A stretch of 13,116 bases of DNA from Acidimicrobiales bacterium (GTDB lineage: Bacteria; Actinomycetota; Acidimicrobiia; Acidimicrobiales; UBA8190), in the NCBI GenBank assembly GCA_030042575.1, contig JASHZK010000043.1, positions 1-13,116 of the forward strand, read 5' to 3'. Positions within the stretch are counted from its first letter, which is position 1. Every line of letters starts with the position of its first letter. The notes beneath the pieces were generated by a model. It did not search any database, had not been told where the DNA came from, and worked only from the letters and a program-made list of their open reading frames with translations. The translations under genes were made by a program, and so were the position numbers. Shown here piece by piece: positions 5,420 to 11,487 of the stretch.

Positions 5420-7573
5420 GTGAGCACCATCCCGCCCTCCTCCCGCCAGCCCGCCGCCGGCACCGTCGACGGCTTGGACGCCACCGAGCTCGACGACCTC
5501 GGGCCCGAGCGCTTCTCCAATCGGGAGCTGTCCTGGCTCGACTTCGGTGCCCGCCTGCTCGAGCTGGCCGAGAGCGACAACGTGCCCTTGCTCGAGCGTT
5601 GCAAGTTCATGGCCATCTTCTCGGAGGGGCTCGACGAGTTCTTCCAGGTGCGCGTGGCCGGGCTCAAGGACCAGGTCGAAGCGGGCGTGCGGGCTCGCTC
5701 TCCCGACGGACGCCGTCCCAGTGAGGCCCTTCGGGCCATCGCCCAGCAGGTGGGCGAGCTCGTCGAGCGCCAGTCACGCGCCTTCGTGGACGGGCTGGCG
5801 CCGGCACTGGCCGAAGCCGGCATCCGGTTGTGCGAGTGGTCGTCACTGGGAGCCGAGGACCGTGAGCACCTGGTCGACGTGTTCGAGAGGCAGATCTTCC
5901 CGGTGCTCACCCCGCTGTCGGTCGATCCCGGCCATCCGTTCCCCTACATCTCGAACCTGTCGCTCAACCTCATCGTCCGGGTGGGCGACCCGGTATCGGG
6001 CGAGGAGCGGGTGGCCCGGGTGAAGGTGCCCCCGCTGCTGCCTCGCTTCGTGGTCCTGCCCGACGGTGAGCGGGTGGTGGCCCTGGAGCAGATCATCGCC
6101 GCCCATCTCCACCAGCTCTTCCCCGAGATGGTGATCGGCGAGCACTACGCCTTCCGGGTGACCCGCAACGCCGACTTGATCCTGGAGGAGGACGAGGCGG
6201 ACGACCTGCTCTCGGCCGTCGAGCTCGAGCTGCGGCGGCGGCGCTTCGGCCGGGCTGTCCGCCTGGAAGTGGCGGCCGAGATGTCCGACGACATGCGCGA
6301 CCTGCTCGTCCAGGAGCTCGACCTCGGGGCCGACGACACCTTCGCCACCGACGCCCCCTTGGACCTGGGCGGGCTGTGGGGGGTCTATGCCCTGGACCGA
6401 CCCGAGCTCCACGAAGAGGCGTGGGCGCCCATGACCCCGCCGCCGTTGGCCAACGCCGGCAACGAGCCGGCCGACCTGTTCGCCGTCCTGCGCGAACGCG
6501 ACGTCCTCGTGCACCACCCCTACGATTCGTTCAGCACCTCGGTGGAGGCCTTCATCTCCCAGGCCGCTTCGGACCCCGCCGTCCTGGCCATCAAGCAGAC
6601 GCTGTACCGGACGTCGGGCGACAGCCCCATCGTGGCCTCGCTCATCTCCGCCGCCGAAGCGGGCAAGCAGGTGGCAGCCGTGGTGGAGCTCAAAGCTCGT
6701 TTCGACGAGCAGGCCAACATCTTGTGGGCCCGAGCCCTGGAAGAGGCGGGGGTGCACGTGGTGTACGGCTTGGTGGGGCTCAAGACGCACTCCAAGGCCG
6801 CCCTGGTGGTGCGGCGCGAGGACGACGGCATCAGGCGCTACTGCCACCTGGGGACCGGCAACTACAACCCTCGCACCGCTCGCCAGTACGAGGACCTGGG
6901 GTTGTTGTCGGCCGACCCCGATCTGGGTGCCGATGTGGGCGACCTGTTCAACTTCCTGACCGGCTACAGCCGCAACGTGAGCTATCGGAAGCTCATCATG
7001 GCCCCCGTCGGACTGCGCACCCGCCTGGTCGAGCTGGTGGAGGCCGAAGCGGCGGCAGGTGACGAGGGCCGCATCGCCATAAAGGTCAACGGCCTCACCG
7101 ACCCCGAGATCATCGACGCCCTGTACCGGGCCTCGGGCGCCGGTGTCCCCATCGACCTGGTGGTGCGGGGGGTGTGCTGCCTGCGAGCCGGGGTCCCGGG
7201 ACTGTCGGACACGATCCGGGTCCGCTCCATCGTGGGCCGCTTCCTGGAGCACTCCCGCATCTACCGCTTCGGAGGAGTGGGCAAACGGCAACTCAGGCTG
7301 CTGATCGGGTCGGCCGACCTCATGGAGCGGAACCTCGACCGCCGTATCGAGCTCCTCTTCCCCATCACCGACGCCGAGCTGCAGGCCCGGGTCCTCGAGG
7401 TGCTGGAGCTGGACCTGGCCGACGACACCAACGCCTGGACCCTGGGCCCCGGCGGGACCTGGTCGCGGGTGCCCACCACGGCCGGGCTCAGTGCCCAGCG
7501 GCGGTTGCAGGAGCTCGCCCGCGAGCGCGCCCGGCGCCGACGGGAGCCCGAACCCCTGGCCGCCACCGTCTGA
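5420..7573 (+). CDS. ppk1: Polyphosphate kinase 1 (Ppk1)
   Basis: This 717-residue protein should reversibly transfer the ATP gamma-phosphate onto polyphosphate chains, through a phosphohistidine intermediate. It is close to the family length (688 in E. coli). The N domain begins with FSNRELSWLDFGARLLELA at 32 and continues through LDEFFQVRVAGL. The head domain includes HPFPYISNLSLNL. The first catalytic domain has IKQTLYRTSGDSPI, VELKARFDEQANI, GLKTHSK with His457 (equivalent to the autophosphorylated His435 of E. coli) and CHLGTGNYNPRTA with His476. The second catalytic domain has NGLTDPEIIDALYRASGAG and FLEHSRIYRF with His611 (His592 of E. coli). All key residues are present. The reading frame is open upstream to 4982, but that part lies over the divergent SEDS gene; GTG 5420 is the first sensible start. 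The gene ends 15 bases from a convergent gene. No mutT, ppx or phoU neighbour is seen. Confidence 0.97.
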   Translation: MSTIPPSSRQPAAGTVDGLDATELDDLGPERFSNRELSWLDFGARLLELAESDNVPLLERCKFMAIFSEGLDEFFQVRVAGLKDQVEAGVRARSPDGRRPSEALRAIAQQVGELVERQSRAFVDGLAPALAEAGIRLCEWSSLGAEDREHLVDVFERQIFPVLTPLSVDPGHPFPYISNLSLNLIVRVGDPVSGEERVARVKVPPLLPRFVVLPDGERVVALEQIIAAHLHQLFPEMVIGEHYAFRVTRNADLILEEDEADDLLSAVELELRRRRFGRAVRLEVAAEMSDDMRDLLVQELDLGADDTFATDAPLDLGGLWGVYALDRPELHEEAWAPMTPPPLANAGNEPADLFAVLRERDVLVHHPYDSFSTSVEAFISQAASDPAVLAIKQTLYRTSGDSPIVASLISAAEAGKQVAAVVELKARFDEQANILWARALEEAGVHVVYGLVGLKTHSKAALVVRREDDGIRRYCHLGTGNYNPRTARQYEDLGLLSADPDLGADVGDLFNFLTGYSRNVSYRKLIMAPVGLRTRLVELVEAEAAAGDEGRIAIKVNGLTDPEIIDALYRASGAGVPIDLVVRGVCCLRAGVPGLSDTIRVRSIVGRFLEHSRIYRFGGVGKRQLRLLIGSADLMERNLDRRIELLFPITDAELQARVLEVLELDLADDTNAWTLGPGGTWSRVPTTAGLSAQRRLQELARERARRRREPEPLAATV

Positions 7574-7588
7574 CCGGCCAGGGCCCGC

Positions 7589-8728
7589 TCAGTTGACGCC
7601 GGCGTTCTCAGACTCGGAGCCGGTGCTCCTGTCGCCGGCGTACTCGGCTTCGTGGCGCACCACCTGGATGCGCCGGCGCCAACCGTGCTCGTCGGAGAAG
7701 CGCAGCGACAGATAGCTTCCGAAGCCGGCCGGGATGGGGAGCCAGAAGTTCACCAGGCGGTAAGCGAGGACGCCCAGGGTCGCCACCCCGCGCATCACGC
7801 CGAAGCCGAACAACGTGGAGATCTCCACCGCCTCGACGATGCCCAGTCCCCCCGGGGTGATGGGAATGACGGCCAGGACGTTGGCCAAGCAGTAAGCCAC
7901 GAGCAGTTCGTCGGGGCCGACCACCTTGTGGAAGGCGAAGACGAAGACCCACAACGAGGCGGCGTCGAGCAGCCAATTGGCCGCCGCCCACAGCACCGCC
8001 CGCCGCATGAGCTCCCAGTCGTCGAGGAAGGAACGCAGACGCTGGGCGATCCGCTCCACGACCCGGGCCAGGGCGGCGCCGCTCACGAAGGGCACGTGGT
8101 CGCCCAAGCGACGGACGATCCGTGCCCCGCGCTCGTGGCCGCGCAGCAGGAGGATCACCACTCCGGCGAAGGCGGCCATGAGCAGCACGCCGAAGCCGGC
8201 GCCGGCCCCGTACAGCGGGTTGTAGCCGTGGAGGAACAGCGAGACGATGAGCACCACCCAGAAGATGAGGTTGAGCACCACGGCCGAACCCACCCCCTGC
8301 ATGGCCAGGGCGAAGGCGGCATCGGCTCCTTCGACTCCCTCCTCGGTGAGAAGCCGGTAGCTGAGGCCGGTGGCGGGAGCGGTGCCTCCGGGCACCACGT
8401 GGCTCAGCGCCAGCGACGAGGTGTTGATCCGCAGCAGGCGCCAACGCGACGGCGCCCGGCCCGGCAGCACGGTGCGGGTGAGCTGCGCGTAGGCCAGGAG
8501 CGAGGCGAACTCCAAGGCCACGCCCACGACCAGCAGGGCGATGTTGACCCGGCCCAGGAGGTGGATCGACTTGCGGGCGCCGGCCAGGGTGGGGAGCACC
8601 AGGTACTCGACCACCAGGGCCACGAGGAAGACCCCGACCGTCCAGCGAACCTGCTTGGGGATCCGGCGCTTGCGTTGCCGGCGCGTGGCCGCCGCAGGTG
8701 TTGGCGCCGGAAGTGGAGCCCCTGACAC
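7589..8728 (-). CDS. YbhN/AglD-like flippase-domain membrane protein (lysylphosphatidylglycerol synthase TM region family)
   Basis: This 379-residue integral membrane protein has a short basic N-terminal tail (1-29) and about eight hydrophobic segments (about 30-50, 60-82, 140-166, 172-196, 245-267, 275-297, 305-325, 328-343). It has the family pattern of INTSSLALSHVVPGGTAPATG at 101-121 (two segments), RLLTEEG, and the strongly conserved PITPGGLGIVEA at 289-300. Members resemble the transmembrane half of lysylphosphatidylglycerol synthase but lack the cytosolic aminoacyl-transfer domain; that domain is absent here. The exact substrate is unknown, and lipid or lipid-linked sugar translocation is often proposed. 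The chosen GTG start at 8728 follows a CAGCAT element by six bases. The longer opening to 8872 would run into the AI-2E gene's coding region. It diverges from the AI-2E/mannose synthase pair, which would fit a role with polyprenyl-linked sugars, though that is inference. Confidence 0.82.
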   Translation of the reverse strand: MSGAPLPAPTPAAATRRQRKRRIPKQVRWTVGVFLVALVVEYLVLPTLAGARKSIHLLGRVNIALLVVGVALEFASLLAYAQLTRTVLPGRAPSRWRLLRINTSSLALSHVVPGGTAPATGLSYRLLTEEGVEGADAAFALAMQGVGSAVVLNLIFWVVLIVSLFLHGYNPLYGAGAGFGVLLMAAFAGVVILLLRGHERGARIVRRLGDHVPFVSGAALARVVERIAQRLRSFLDDWELMRRAVLWAAANWLLDAASLWVFVFAFHKVVGPDELLVAYCLANVLAVIPITPGGLGIVEAVEISTLFGFGVMRGVATLGVLAYRLVNFWLPIPAGFGSYLSLRFSDEHGWRRRIQVVRHEAEYAGDRSTGSESENAGVN

Positions 8729-8734
8729 CCGTTC

Positions 8735-8743
8735 ATGCTGGCA
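8735..8743 (-). promoter_or_regulatory. Putative extended -10 (TGC-CAGCAT), leaderless, for the YbhN-like gene
   Basis: Read on the minus strand, TGC is followed by CAGCAT, then six bases (GAACGG), then the GTG start. The hexamer has the conserved A at position 2 and T at position 6 but C in place of the first T, which the upstream TG could compensate for. Confidence 0.5.
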
Positions 8744-8762
8744 CGGTCGCCGCGGGCGGACC

Positions 8763-8771
8763 TGCCATGCT
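8763..8771 (+). promoter_or_regulatory. Putative extended -10 (TGC-CATGCT), leaderless, for the AI-2E transporter gene
   Basis: TGC is followed by CATGCT, then six bases (GGGGCC), then ATG at 8778. The layout is the same as for the divergent YbhN-like gene. Both -10 elements fall within 37 bases, so two polymerases could hardly bind at once. Confidence 0.5.
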
Positions 8772-8777
8772 GGGGCC

Positions 8778-9956
8778 ATGCCCGAGCGACCACCCGAGCC
8801 CGGGAGCCGCCGCCAGCGGTTCTGGGAGGCGGTCGAGGCCCGGGGCATCCCCCTGCGGACCATCCTGGTCACGGTGGGCGTGGTGGTGGCGGTCTACCTG
8901 GCCGGCAAGCTCCTGTACCGGCTGCGGGAGATCGTCCTCTTGCTGGTGGTCGCCGGCTTCGTCGCCCTGCTCCTCGACCCGATGGTGGTGCTCCTCGAAC
9001 GCCGGGTGGTCCATCGCCGGGGAGCGGCCGTGGCCATCGTCACCGTGGCGGCCGGGCTCGTCTTCATCGGCCTCGCCACCGCCTTCGGCTACCCACTGGT
9101 GAACGGGATCACCCACCTGGCCCACAACCTGCCCACCTACGTGCGCCAGGCCGAGCACGGCAAGGGCCCCGTCGGCCAGTTGGTCAAGCGCTACCACGTC
9201 CAGCGCTGGGTGCAGAAGGACCTCGCCCCCAAGCTGGCCAGCTTGGCCAAGAACCTGTCCAAGCCCGCGCTCACTCTGGGCAAAGGGGCCCTGTCGCTGC
9301 TCATCGCCCTGGTCACCCTCTTCATCCTCGTACTGCTCATGCTCCTGGAGGCGCCCAAGATGCGCCGCGGCACCCTGCACGTGCTCGACGACGACCGGGC
9401 CGCCACCGTCACCCGGGTGGCCGGCCAGGTGTCGCGCGAGGTGTCCGGCTACATGCTGGGCAACTTCATCACCTCGGTCATCGCCGGCTTGGTGGTGTTC
9501 GTCACCCTGGTGGGCCTGGGGGTGCCCTTCGCCCTGCTGTGGGCCTTGTGGGTGGCGCTCTTGGACTTCCTGCCCATGATCGGCGGCGCCGTGGCCGGTG
9601 TTCCCACCGTGCTGTTCGCCGCCGCCCATTCGCTCGAGGCCGGCATCGTGACCTTGGCGGTCTTCCTCGTCTACACCCAGGTGGAGAACCACGTGCTAAA
9701 CCCCATCATCATGAGCCGCACCGTGCGCATCAGCCCGCTCCTGGTGCTCTTGGCCATCCTGGCCGGCGCCAGCATCGGCGACGAGGTGGGCGGATTCTTC
9801 GGTGGGTTCGTCGGCACCTTGCTGGCCATCCCCACGGCCGGCTCCTTCCAGGTCGTCGTGCGCGAGCTGTGGCACGACACCGCTCCCGTGGGCCAGATCG
9901 AGGCTGCCGGGGAACTGGCCGGCCGTGGGGAGTCCTCCCTTCCCCCGGTGGCCTGA
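8778..9956 (+). CDS. AI-2E family transporter (PerM/YdiK type)
   Basis: This 392-residue polytopic membrane protein belongs to the AI-2E/PerM permease family. E. coli TqsA exports autoinducer-2, and other members have been linked to ion or antiporter activity, so the substrate here is unknown. It has an N-terminal hydrophobic triplet (about 28-46, 50-71, 82-106) and a soluble loop at about 108-165 rich in Lys. A membrane span lies at about 172-190, and a C-terminal cluster (about 225-350) contains LLDFLPMIGGAVAG and the family signature VENHVLNPIIMSRTVRISP (302-320). A final GFFGGFVGTLLAIPTAG segment follows. The ATG at 8778 lies six bases after a CATGCT -10-like element and has no Shine-Dalgarno sequence, so a leaderless mRNA is likely. 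Longer same-frame openings reach into the divergent gene and are rejected. The mannose synthase gene follows after 33 bases. Confidence 0.9.
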   Translation: MPERPPEPGSRRQRFWEAVEARGIPLRTILVTVGVVVAVYLAGKLLYRLREIVLLLVVAGFVALLLDPMVVLLERRVVHRRGAAVAIVTVAAGLVFIGLATAFGYPLVNGITHLAHNLPTYVRQAEHGKGPVGQLVKRYHVQRWVQKDLAPKLASLAKNLSKPALTLGKGALSLLIALVTLFILVLLMLLEAPKMRRGTLHVLDDDRAATVTRVAGQVSREVSGYMLGNFITSVIAGLVVFVTLVGLGVPFALLWALWVALLDFLPMIGGAVAGVPTVLFAAAHSLEAGIVTLAVFLVYTQVENHVLNPIIMSRTVRISPLLVLLAILAGASIGDEVGGFFGGFVGTLLAIPTAGSFQVVVRELWHDTAPVGQIEAAGELAGRGESSLPPVA

Positions 9957-9975
9957 CCAGGCGGCCCGGATCCCA

Positions 9976-9980
9976 GAGAG
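9976..9980 (+). promoter_or_regulatory. Weak ribosome binding site for the mannose synthase gene
   Basis: GAGAG lies nine bases before the GTG at 9990. No -10 element at the six-base leaderless spacing is present here. This agrees with the gene being read as the second cistron after the AI-2E transporter. Confidence 0.4.
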
Positions 9981-9989
9981 CGATCGTCC

Positions 9990-10730
9990 GTGCGCGTCCT
10001 GGTGGTGCTGCCCACCTACAACGAAGCCGAGAACATCGACCGCGTCCTGCGCCACATCCGAAAGGCGTTGCCCGAGGGCGGCGTCTTGGTGGTCGACGAC
10101 GGGAGCCCCGACGGCACCGCCGAGATGGCCGAACGGGTGGGCACCGAGATCGCCGGGATCGAGGTGCTGCGCCGGCCGGCCAAGGCCGGCCTGGGCAGCG
10201 CCTATCGCGCCGGGTTCGCCTGGGGGCTCGAGCGCGGCTGGGAGGCGTTGGTCGAGATGGACGCCGACTTCTCCCACGACCCCGACGCCCTCCCCGACTT
10301 GGTCGCCCCACTGGAGCACGGCGTCGACCTGTCGGTGGGGTCGCGCTACGTGCCCGGCGGCTCCATCCCCAATTGGGCCTGGCACCGCCGGCTGCTGTCG
10401 GAATGGGGCAACCGGTACGCCTCGTTGATGCTCGGGCTGCACATCACCGACTCGACCTCGGGTTTCCGCGCCTATCGGGCCGACATGCTGCGGCGCCTCG
10501 ATCTGGGGCGCATCCGGGCCGACGGATACGGGTTCCAGATCGAGATGGTGCATCAGGTCCTCCTCCACGGAGGCCGGGTGGCCGAGGTGCCCATCCGCTT
10601 CGTGGACCGGGTGGAGGGCAAGTCCAAGATGTCCGCCTCCATCGTGGTCGAGGCCCTGGCCCTGGTGGCGTGGTGGGGCGCTCTCCGCCTGGCCCGAGGG
10701 GTGCGACGCCGGCTCTCCCCCCGGCACTGA
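9990..10730 (+). CDS. ppm1: Polyprenol monophosphomannose synthase (GT2, DPM1/Ppm type)
   Basis: This 246-residue cytosolic glycosyltransferase family 2 enzyme should transfer mannose from GDP-mannose to polyprenyl phosphate. In Actinobacteria the product feeds protein O-mannosylation and lipoglycan synthesis. Motifs are LPTYNEAENIDRVL at 7-20, VVDDGSPDGTA, the metal-binding DADFSHDP, GSRYVPGGSIPNW, LLSEWGNRYASLMLGL, DSTSGFRAYR, GYGFQIEM, and FVDRVEGKSKMS near the C-terminus. It matches the single-domain form. It has no long transmembrane tail and no fused apolipoprotein N-acyltransferase domain (present in M. tuberculosis Ppm1). The GTG start at 9990 places the first family strand (RVLVVLPTYNE) at the N-terminus. 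A related dolichyl-phosphate glucose-type activity cannot be excluded, but GKSKMS and the overall pattern favour mannose. Confidence 0.9.
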   Translation: MRVLVVLPTYNEAENIDRVLRHIRKALPEGGVLVVDDGSPDGTAEMAERVGTEIAGIEVLRRPAKAGLGSAYRAGFAWGLERGWEALVEMDADFSHDPDALPDLVAPLEHGVDLSVGSRYVPGGSIPNWAWHRRLLSEWGNRYASLMLGLHITDSTSGFRAYRADMLRRLDLGRIRADGYGFQIEMVHQVLLHGGRVAEVPIRFVDRVEGKSKMSASIVVEALALVAWWGALRLARGVRRRLSPRH

Positions 10731-10758
10731 ACCCGGCCGAGGGCTGGCGGCACCGGGT
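10731..10758. repeat. Short inverted repeat between ppm1 and the response regulator gene
   Basis: ACCCGG (10731-10736) and CCGGGT (10753-10758) pair over 6 bp across a 16-base loop, directly after the ppm1 stop codon. There is no T-run. It could be a weak terminator or part of the promoter region, but a match this short may be chance. Confidence 0.25.
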
Positions 10759-10762
10759 CATC

Positions 10763-10771
10763 TGCGATCAT
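10763..10771 (+). promoter_or_regulatory. Putative extended -10 (TGC-GATCAT), leaderless, for the two-component operon
   Basis: TGC is followed by GATCAT, then six bases (GGTCGG), then ATG at 10778. This is the same layout as upstream of the AI-2E and YbhN-like genes. No -35 hexamer is visible in the 47-base gap. Confidence 0.5.
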
Positions 10772-10777
10772 GGTCGG

Positions 10778-11476
10778 ATGCGGACGCCTCGGATCCTGGT
10801 GGTGGACGACGAGCCCTACATCACCGACCTGCTGGCCGCTGCCCTGCGTTACGAAGGCTTCGAGGTCGACGTCGCCGGCACCGGGAACGAGGCGGTGCAG
10901 AAGGCGTCGGCCGGCTCCAAGCACGACCTGGTCCTCCTCGACGTGATGCTGCCCGACCTCGACGGCACCGAGGTGTGCCGGCGCCTGCGTTCGAGCGGCC
11001 ACTCCCTCCCCGTGCTCTTCCTCACCGCCCGGGACGCCACCGAGGACAAGGTCACCGGGTTGAGCCTGGGGGCCGACGACTACGTGACCAAGCCCTTCAG
11101 CCTGGACGAGCTGGTGGCCCGGATCAATGCCGTGCTGCGGCGCACCGCCACGCGAACGATCGACGGGGCACGGTTGAGCTATGCGGACTTGGTCATGGAC
11201 GAAGAGACGCACGAGGTGTGGCGGCAGGGGACGCTCGTCGACCTGACCGCTACCGAGTTCAACCTCCTCCACTACCTGCTGGAGAACGCCCGCCGGGTCC
11301 TGTCCAAGAGCGAGATCATCGACCACGTGTGGCCGTACGACTTCGAGGGCGATCCCAACATCGTGGAGACCTACATCAGCTACCTGCGCAAGAAGGTCGA
11401 CTGCTTCGAGCCTCCGTTGCTCCACACCGTGCGGGGGGTGGGCTACAGCCTGCGCCTGCCGGCGGGAGAGTCCTGA
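10778..11476 (+). CDS. OmpR/PhoB-family response regulator
   Basis: This 232-residue protein is a DNA-binding transcription regulator controlled by phosphorylation. The receiver domain (5-118) has the acidic pair Asp10/Asp11, the phosphoacceptor Asp55 in LVLLDVMLPDLDG, Thr83 in LFLTAR, and Lys105 in DDYVTKPF. The winged-helix effector domain (about 130-228) has LTATEFNLLHYLLENARRV, VWPYDFEGDPNIVETYISYL (DNA-recognition helix region) and the C-terminal hairpin HTVRGVGYSLR. The ATG at 10778 matches the family N-terminus (RILVVDDEP). A much longer same-frame opening extends upstream through two other genes and is rejected. The histidine kinase follows 11 bases after the stop, so the two form a cognate pair. 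The type resembles TcrA/TrcR-like regulators of Actinobacteria, but a specific orthologue cannot be named. Confidence 0.96.
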   Translation: MRTPRILVVDDEPYITDLLAAALRYEGFEVDVAGTGNEAVQKASAGSKHDLVLLDVMLPDLDGTEVCRRLRSSGHSLPVLFLTARDATEDKVTGLSLGADDYVTKPFSLDELVARINAVLRRTATRTIDGARLSYADLVMDEETHEVWRQGTLVDLTATEFNLLHYLLENARRVLSKSEIIDHVWPYDFEGDPNIVETYISYLRKKVDCFEPPLLHTVRGVGYSLRLPAGES

Positions 11477-11479
11477 GGA
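11475..11479 (+). promoter_or_regulatory. Ribosome binding site for the histidine kinase
   Basis: GAGGA overlaps the response regulator stop codon and lies eight bases before the GTG at 11488. This supports that start codon and translational coupling. Confidence 0.6.
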
Positions 11480-11487
11480 CCCCAGCG

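Noticed and set aside
7574..7588. Intrinsic terminator between ppk1 and the YbhN-like gene
   Set aside because: The 15 bases hold no stable hairpin with a T-run.
8729..8872. Longer N-terminus for the YbhN-like protein
   Set aside because: It would overlap the AI-2E start region and its promoter, and the extra residues are low-complexity basic sequence.
8735..10777. Upstream extension of the response regulator frame giving a 913-residue protein
   Set aside because: It overlaps AI-2E and ppm1 in another frame with low-complexity Arg/Gly/Pro sequence. The regulator begins at ATG 10778.
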